Below are positions 63,709-64,000 of a DNA stretch of 64,000 nucleotides, in pieces. Below the pieces are notes generated by a model, which searched no databases, was not told where the DNA came from, and saw nothing but the letters and a program-made list of their open reading frames with translations. Source of the stretch: an uncultured Allomuricauda sp. (lineage in GTDB: Bacteria > Bacteroidota > Bacteroidia > Flavobacteriales > Flavobacteriaceae). A program made the position numbers and the translations under genes. Location: assembly GCF_947499695.1 (NCBI RefSeq), contig NZ_CANMPQ010000003.1:62001-126000 (forward strand). The letters run 5' to 3'. Within the stretch, counting starts at the first letter, position 1; every line of letters begins with the position of its first letter.

Positions 63709-63729
63709 ATACTCAAGTAACCATAATAT

Positions 63730-64000
63730 CTAAAAAAGTACTTCTTGCTCCTGCATTTTTTCTGCAATTAGTTTGATGTATGCATCAATGGTCTTATCCA
63801 TATTCACAGGTTCGGAGACATCTATATTTCCTCTCCAGATCAATTCCCTTTCTTTATCGACACAAATGCAGTATAAAGAAGTTTCTGTCTGATAAATATT
63901 GAAGGTTTCATAATATCCAGAATCGTAATAAATGTCTTGATGATCTAGGTAATCGTAGCTGAAATTAGTGTACATACTGTTTAAATTTCGCATACGTTCA
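63730..64000 (-). CDS. DUF4136-like protein, 5' end outside the window
   Basis: The frame is open to the right edge, so the N-terminus is missing; an internal Met at 63993 is not necessarily the start. The visible 89 codons include YETFNIYQTETSLYCICVDK, then LIWRGNIDVSEPVN and a helix IDAYIKLIAEKMQEQ. This resembles the C-terminal half of DUF4136 lipoproteins, where a strand pair with a W-x-G motif precedes a terminal helix. The family call is tentative. Confidence 0.55.
   Translation of the reverse strand, partial: ERMRNLNSMYTNFSYDYLDHQDIYYDSGYYETFNIYQTETSLYCICVDKERELIWRGNIDVSEPVNMDKTIDAYIKLIAEKMQEQEVLF

Noticed and set aside
1-64000. CRISPR arrays, prophage, insertion sequences, restriction or toxin-antitoxin loci
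   Set aside because: No regularly spaced repeats, transposase, integrase, capsid or defence-type motifs were seen in any gene of the window.

Overview
This window looks like a chromosomal segment of a member of the Flavobacteriaceae (Bacteroidota); a marine genus such as Allomuricauda or Maribacter is a guess only. The evidence is the gene content: alternative complex III, paired ExbD genes, 7TM-AraC regulators, DUF2723, DUF5916 and DUF4097 proteins, and a sigma-54 gene next to asnS. It is supported by many promoters of the Bacteroidota type (TTG, 17-23 bp, TAnnTTTG), weak ribosome binding sites and low GC. I see no phage, insertion sequence, CRISPR array, defence locus or secondary-metabolite cluster. 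Most of the window is well-organised core genome.

Layout. 1-4 kb: start of the alternative complex III operon (actA, then actB, which runs off the left edge), divergent from a SPOR-domain protein. 4.6-9.1 kb: rimP-nusA-infB, with a terminator-like hairpin in its leader. 9.3-11.4 kb: a membrane-bound AraC regulator, a CPBP protease and tRNA-Gln. 11.6-18.4 kb: a DUF2723 glycosyltransferase-like protein, a thioredoxin-fold protein without active-site cysteines, a metallophosphoesterase, cutC and a glycosylasparaginase. 18.5-22.6 kb: polA, a small lipoprotein, a 56-residue protein and a MarR regulator. 22.8-28.5 kb: a tyrosine/homogentisate catabolic operon (hpd, hmgA, fahA, a flavin reductase-like gene, an aminotransferase). 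28.5-31.2 kb: a DUF5916 outer-membrane protein.

31.4-34.6 kb: rplM-rpsI and rpsB-tsf, where S2 carries an unusual C-terminal helix-hairpin-helix extension. 34.6-37.7 kb: an ECF sigma factor, a HEAT-repeat putative anti-sigma factor and two DUF4097 proteins. 37.9-45.3 kb: pyrH-frr, an MMPL exporter, asnS, rpoN and a PAP2-like membrane protein. 45.3-49.8 kb: a beta-barrel protein, then an ExbB/ExbD energisation locus with two tandem ExbD pairs, and tRNA-Ser. 49.9-52.6 kb: ansA, tatD, a lipoprotein and a retropepsin-like protease. 52.6-58.4 kb: sucA-sucB, a hypothetical gene and a periplasmic amidohydrolase. 58.6-63.5 kb: galE, a DegT aminotransferase, waaA (Kdo transferase) and a sugar porter. 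The right edge holds a 42-residue membrane protein and a truncated DUF4136-like gene.

The clearest functional sets are respiration and TCA cycle (act, sucAB), translation (infB, nusA, rimP, rplM, rpsI, rpsB, tsf, frr, asnS), envelope energisation (exbB/exbD) and tyrosine breakdown to fumarate and acetoacetate. No wholly new system is evident. The best leads are the S2 fusion, the duplicated ExbD pair with a periplasmic CxxCKG motif, the rimP leader hairpin, the phased repeats before the CPBP gene, the sigma/HEAT/DUF4097 operon and the cysteine-free thioredoxin.
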